From contig NZ_CAJPQR010000003.1 in NCBI RefSeq assembly GCF_905372745.1, forward strand, positions 1 through 64,000: a stretch of DNA of 64,000 bases, read 5' to 3'. Origin of the DNA: an uncultured Campylobacter sp. (GTDB lineage Bacteria > Campylobacterota > Campylobacteria > Campylobacterales > Campylobacteraceae). Both the position numbers and the translations under genes were made by a program. This document shows positions 61,420 through 64,000 of this stretch, one piece after another. Position 1 is the stretch's first letter. The number at the start of each line of letters is the position of its first letter. The notes under the pieces are model-generated. The model did not search any database, was not told where the DNA came from, and worked only from the letters and a program-made list of their open reading frames with translations.

Positions 61420-62171
61420 GCGACGTTTCGGTGCGAAATTTGAGCTTTGGTTACGATGAAAACCTCGTGTTTGAGGGCATAAATTTAGAATACGATTGCA
61501 AGGATTTTCTAGCCGTCATAGGCCCCAACGGCGGCGGCAAAAGCACGCTTTTAAAGCTGATGCTGGGTCTAAACAAGCCAAGCGGCGGGACGATTGAGGT
61601 GTTTGGTCAGGAGCCCGCTAGCGTGAGCAAGGCCGTGGGCTACGTCCCGCAAAATATCCCGATAAATCAAAGCTTCCCGATGCGCGTGCTCGAGGTCGTT
61701 TTAATGGGGCGGATAGATAAAAAGCTGTTTGGATTTTACGGCAAGGACGATAAGATAGAGGCCGAGGCGGCGCTCGAGCGCGTCGGGATGGGCGAATTTA
61801 CGCGACGAAAGATCGGCGAGCTAAGCGGAGGACAGCGCCAACGCGTCTATATCGCGCGCGCGCTTTGCGCGAAGGCTAAAATTTTGATGTTAGACGAACC
61901 CACCGCCAGTATCGACACGAAGGGCCAAGCGGACGTTTATAAGCTGCTAAAACAGATCAATGCTGAAGGCACTGGCGTCGTGCTTATCAGCCACGACGTA
62001 AATTTGACGCTAAATTTCGCCACCAAGGTCGCCTACGTCAATCACGATCTTTTCATGCACGAGATCTCGAACAGCTCAAAGCAGGATTTTATCGAGCATT
62101 TGGCGAGAGATCATAGGCATTTTTGCGATGTGGAGGTGGCGCTTAAGGAATGCGGCTGCGGACATCGTTAG
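61416..62171 (+). CDS. znuC: zinc ABC transporter ATP-binding protein
   Basis: The 251-residue ATPase has Walker A GPNGGGKSTLLKLM, the Q-loop VPQNIPINQSFPMRV, signature LSGGQRQRVYIARAL, Walker B ILMLDEPTASID and the switch histidine in LISHDV. The C-terminus carries a Cys/His cluster (HRHFCDVEVALKECGCGHR), perhaps a metal-sensing tail. It is the third gene of the operon; its permease partner znuB lies 525 bases further, behind repeats and hairpins. Confidence 0.94.
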   Translation: MSDVSVRNLSFGYDENLVFEGINLEYDCKDFLAVIGPNGGGKSTLLKLMLGLNKPSGGTIEVFGQEPASVSKAVGYVPQNIPINQSFPMRVLEVVLMGRIDKKLFGFYGKDDKIEAEAALERVGMGEFTRRKIGELSGGQRQRVYIARALCAKAKILMLDEPTASIDTKGQADVYKLLKQINAEGTGVVLISHDVNLTLNFATKVAYVNHDLFMHEISNSSKQDFIEHLARDHRHFCDVEVALKECGCGHR

Positions 62172-62180
62172 GGGGATTTG

Positions 62181-62333
62181 CGGCTCGTCTCGCGAGTGCT
62201 TTTCCGAGATTTCGCAAAATTTTCGCTCCGCAGGCTATATGCCTAGCGCACGCTCAATTTTGCTTCAAAGCTCGAAAAATCATCTCGCGATACTTCGCCT
62301 TATCGTTTTACGTTCAAATTTGAAGTCAAATTT
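62181..62333. repeat. palindromic intergenic repeat, copy E
   Basis: It begins CGGCTCGTCTCGCGAGTGCT 9 bases after the znuC stop. TCGCGAG (62190-62196) pairs with CTCGCGA (62284-62290), TTTTCCGAG with CTCGAAAAA, and TTTCGCAAAATT with AATTTTGC. The apex GGCTATATGCC is near 62233. The tail ATACTTCGCCTTATCGTTTT is followed by ACGTTCAAATTTGAAGTCAA and is identical or nearly so to copies A and B. Confidence 0.75.
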
Positions 62334-62495
62334 TCAAATCTGAGTTGCCAAGACATGCACCTTGAAAATGTAAATTCAAATTTGCGACGCTTTGCGTCAG
62401 CAAAGCTATGTCGCCACCCTTAACTTCGCTTCGCTCGTTACGAGGCGGCAACAAGTTGCCTCTACGAAGAAAAGCGTCGTAGGGGGAGGGGGATT

Positions 62496-62541
62496 AAAGG
62501 GGGTGGGGAGCGACTTCGCCATTCAAGCCCCCACCCCCTTT
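62496..62541. terminator. GC-rich hairpin between znuC and znuB
   Basis: AAAGGGGGTGGGG (62496-62508) and CCCCACCCCCTTT (62529-62541) form a perfect 13-bp stem with a 20-base loop. It may act in both directions together with the next hairpin. Confidence 0.6.
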
Positions 62542-62549
62542 ACAACAAA

Positions 62550-62581
62550 GTAAAAAACAACCTCAAACGGTTGTTTTTTAC
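62550..62581. terminator. bidirectional terminator between znuC and znuB
   Basis: GTAAAAAACAACC (62550-62562) and GGTTGTTTTTTAC (62569-62581) are perfect complements with a 6-base loop. The A-run and U-run flank the stem core on both strands. This is a classical intrinsic terminator in both directions. Confidence 0.75.
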
Positions 62582-62695
62582 TCAGAGAAGTTTAGCTTGT
62601 AAAGCAAAATTTAACCAAACCAAATTTAGCATTTTCGCGGTGCGGGTCTCGGCGAGTAACGCCAAAAATGCCGAAAAAAGTAAAAAAGGAAACAA

Positions 62696-63493
62696 ATGCT
62701 AGATGCTCTTAGCTTAAATTTTATGCAAAACGCCCTGCTGGCGGGCATCCTCGTTAGCATCGCTTGCGGCGTGATCGGCACGCTCACGGTCATAAACCGC
62801 ATGGTTTTTATCGCAGGCGGCATCGCTCACGGCGCATACGGCGGGCTTGGCATCGCGTTTTATTTTTCGCTCGAGCCACTGCTTGGAGCGAGTTTGTTTT
62901 CCGTATTTTTGGCGCTGCTCATCGCCACGATCACGCTCAAAGATAAAAGCAAAATGGACTCCGTTATCGGCGCGCTATGGGCGTTTGGCATGGCGTTTGG
63001 CATCATCCTCACCGACCTGGCGCCCGGCTACAACGTCGATCTCATGAGCTATCTTTTCGGCTCGATTTTAGCCGTGCCGCAGGGCGATCTTGTTTTCATG
63101 GCGATCGCAAACTGCGGCATACTCGCGTCCGTCGCGCTATTTTACCGCCAGTTTGAGGCGCTTAGCTTCGACGCGGAGTTTGCGAGGCTTCGCGGGGTGA
63201 AGACGACGCTGCTATACTACGCGCTAACGTGCATGATGGCGCTAAGCGTCGTGATGACGATACGCGCGGTCGGGCTAATACTCGTTATCGCGCTACTCAC
63301 GATCCCGCCCTACATCGCGGGCGCGATATCAAGCCGCCTTGGCACGATGATGCTAAACGCCGCGCTCATCTCGGCCGCGTTTTGCGTGAGCGGTCTGTGG
63401 CTGAGCTTTGAGGCGAATTTAACCAGCGGTGCGAGTATCATCCTCATCGCTTCGGTTTGTTTTTTTATATTTACGGCGGTAAAAAGGCGGTAG
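62696..63493 (+). CDS. znuB: zinc ABC transporter permease
   Basis: The 265-residue inner-membrane protein of the ABC-3 family has about seven to eight hydrophobic helices. It has the family stretch RMVFIAGGIAHGAYGGLG (about residues 36-53), FEALSFDAEFARLRGV (ATPase contact region) and IRAVGLILVIALLTIPPYIA. It should partner ZnuA and ZnuC. The terminators before it mean that its expression requires read-through or its own promoter. Confidence 0.93.
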   Translation: MLDALSLNFMQNALLAGILVSIACGVIGTLTVINRMVFIAGGIAHGAYGGLGIAFYFSLEPLLGASLFSVFLALLIATITLKDKSKMDSVIGALWAFGMAFGIILTDLAPGYNVDLMSYLFGSILAVPQGDLVFMAIANCGILASVALFYRQFEALSFDAEFARLRGVKTTLLYYALTCMMALSVVMTIRAVGLILVIALLTIPPYIAGAISSRLGTMMLNAALISAAFCVSGLWLSFEANLTSGASIILIASVCFFIFTAVKRR

Positions 63494-63588
63494 ATTCGGC
63501 GTTTCGGGTTAAATTTTAGGTCAAATTTGCGAGAACAATTTATAGTCGTTCACATATGACACAGGCAAAATGACCCCGCAAAGCCGAA

Positions 63589-64000
63589 TCAGATAAATTC
63601 CTTCTCCAAAGGCTGCATTGCGTTGCCGTCTGCGTCAAAAAGCACCCGCCCGCAAACCTCGCAGACTTCATCTCTTGGCGACGGCTCCTCTGCATCCAGC
63701 TGCCACGCGGACATCTCGCCGCACTCGCAGTTTATGACGTAAAGGATCTGCCTTTTGCGGCGCTTGCCCCACGGCGCGATATCCCAAAATAGCTCCTCGC
63801 GCTTGCCTAGCTTTTTAAAATCTTTCTCGGCGTCCTTGTGCGCGACGAGCAGATAGTAGGCATCACTATGAAGATCCAAAGTAAAGAGCCTAAAATCGCT
63901 CTTTTTGAGCGCCTTTTGAAACTCGTTCATCAAAAACAGGCTCGCATCGCCGCGCTCGAAACCCTCTTTTTTCGCTTCTTTTTTGAGCTTTGCATAAATT
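63589..64000 (-). CDS. unknown protein with a C-terminal zinc-ribbon-like part (5' end outside the window)
   Basis: The frame enters from the right edge (…KLKKEAKKEGFERGDASLFLMNEF…) and stops at 63589, so an ATG at 63933 is internal and not the start. The visible 136 residues include a soluble mixed alpha/beta part (FRLFTLDLHSDAYYLLVAHKD) and two Cys pairs, NCECGE and CEVCGR, likely to bind zinc. The family is not recognised. It is convergent with znuB. Confidence 0.7.
   Translation of the reverse strand, partial: IYAKLKKEAKKEGFERGDASLFLMNEFQKALKKSDFRLFTLDLHSDAYYLLVAHKDAEKDFKKLGKREELFWDIAPWGKRRKRQILYVINCECGEMSAWQLDAEEPSPRDEVCEVCGRVLFDADGNAMQPLEKEFI

Larger units (their letters stand above)
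62334..62695. other. non-coding stretch between znuC and znuB
   Basis: No gene is present. It contains further repeat-like scraps (ACTTCGCTTCGCTCGTTACGAGG near 62430, related to copy B), a GC-rich hairpin and a terminator, listed separately. A ribosome binding site AAAAAGGAAAC precedes znuB. I see no strong -10 box for znuB except a weak candidate near 62640. Confidence 0.5.

Noticed and set aside
8538..62333. reading the palindromic repeats as insertion sequences
   Set aside because: They encode no transposase and I saw no clear target duplications; a MITE origin stays possible but unproven.
62484..62515. G-rich stretch that could be a phase-variable poly-G tract
   Set aside because: The G runs are short (five or fewer), interrupted, non-coding and part of a perfect hairpin.
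1..64000. possible tRNA, rRNA or CRISPR array
   Set aside because: No cloverleaf, conserved rRNA segment or regularly spaced direct repeat was seen on reading both strands; the intergenic repeats are palindromic and dispersed.

Overview
The window looks like the chromosome of a Campylobacter of the rectus/showae/curvus/concisus type. Three things point there: the def-clpP-tig-folE-fliI gene order known from Campylobacter jejuni, a quinol-type nitric oxide reductase, and an extreme over-use of the word AAATTT inside and outside genes. By eye the GC content is in the upper forties, which is high for the genus. I found no rRNA, tRNA, complete insertion sequence, prophage or CRISPR array. Species assignment is inference.

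Layout. Positions 1-12.9 kb hold an orphan OmpR-type response regulator, a methyltransferase, and the three proline biosynthesis genes proB, proA and proC, spread over 8 kb on one strand. Between them lie a DUF364 protein, a frameshifted gene and nhaA. An ATP-driven 2-hydroxyacyl-CoA-dehydratase-type (double-cubane) reductase with its activator follows. Positions 12.9-18.5 kb form a sulfur amino acid island: three tandem paralogous solute-binding proteins, one permease, one ATPase and a transsulfuration-family PLP enzyme. Upstream of the second binding protein is a 15-residue Cys-rich leader peptide, followed by a chain of mutually exclusive RNA helices that ends on the Shine-Dalgarno sequence. 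This is the most striking candidate regulatory system in the window. Positions 18.5-20.8 kb are decayed sequence plus a prepilin-like gene whose leader is out of frame.

Positions 20.8-36 kb are core genome: hemJ, a TM2 protein, lspA, glmM, rpsT, prfA, purN, nnrD, a ComM/YifB ATPase, def, a degenerate GGDEF protein, clpP, tig, folE and fliI. Positions 36-45 kb carry a WG-repeat protein, a lipoprotein/Sel1 pair, unknown membrane proteins, the nifS/nifU iron-sulfur assembly pair and a molbindin. Positions 45-64 kb carry a Fur-box siderophore receptor with an SbmA/YddA-like ABC exporter, a qNor, small membrane proteins, a GGDEF/EAL protein with a di-heme peroxidase, and a Zur-type regulator divergent from a znu zinc-uptake operon. 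That operon contains a NicO-type membrane protein and is interrupted before znuB by a repeat and two strong hairpins.

Two genome-scale patterns are not explained by genes. One is the AAATTT word: I counted 24 in the first 2,160 bases, against about 0.5-1 expected from composition. The other is a family of about 120-260 bp imperfect palindromes with a conserved tail, seen at five sites (8.5, 21.3, 24.1, 42.0 and 62.2 kb), two of them starting directly at a stop codon.
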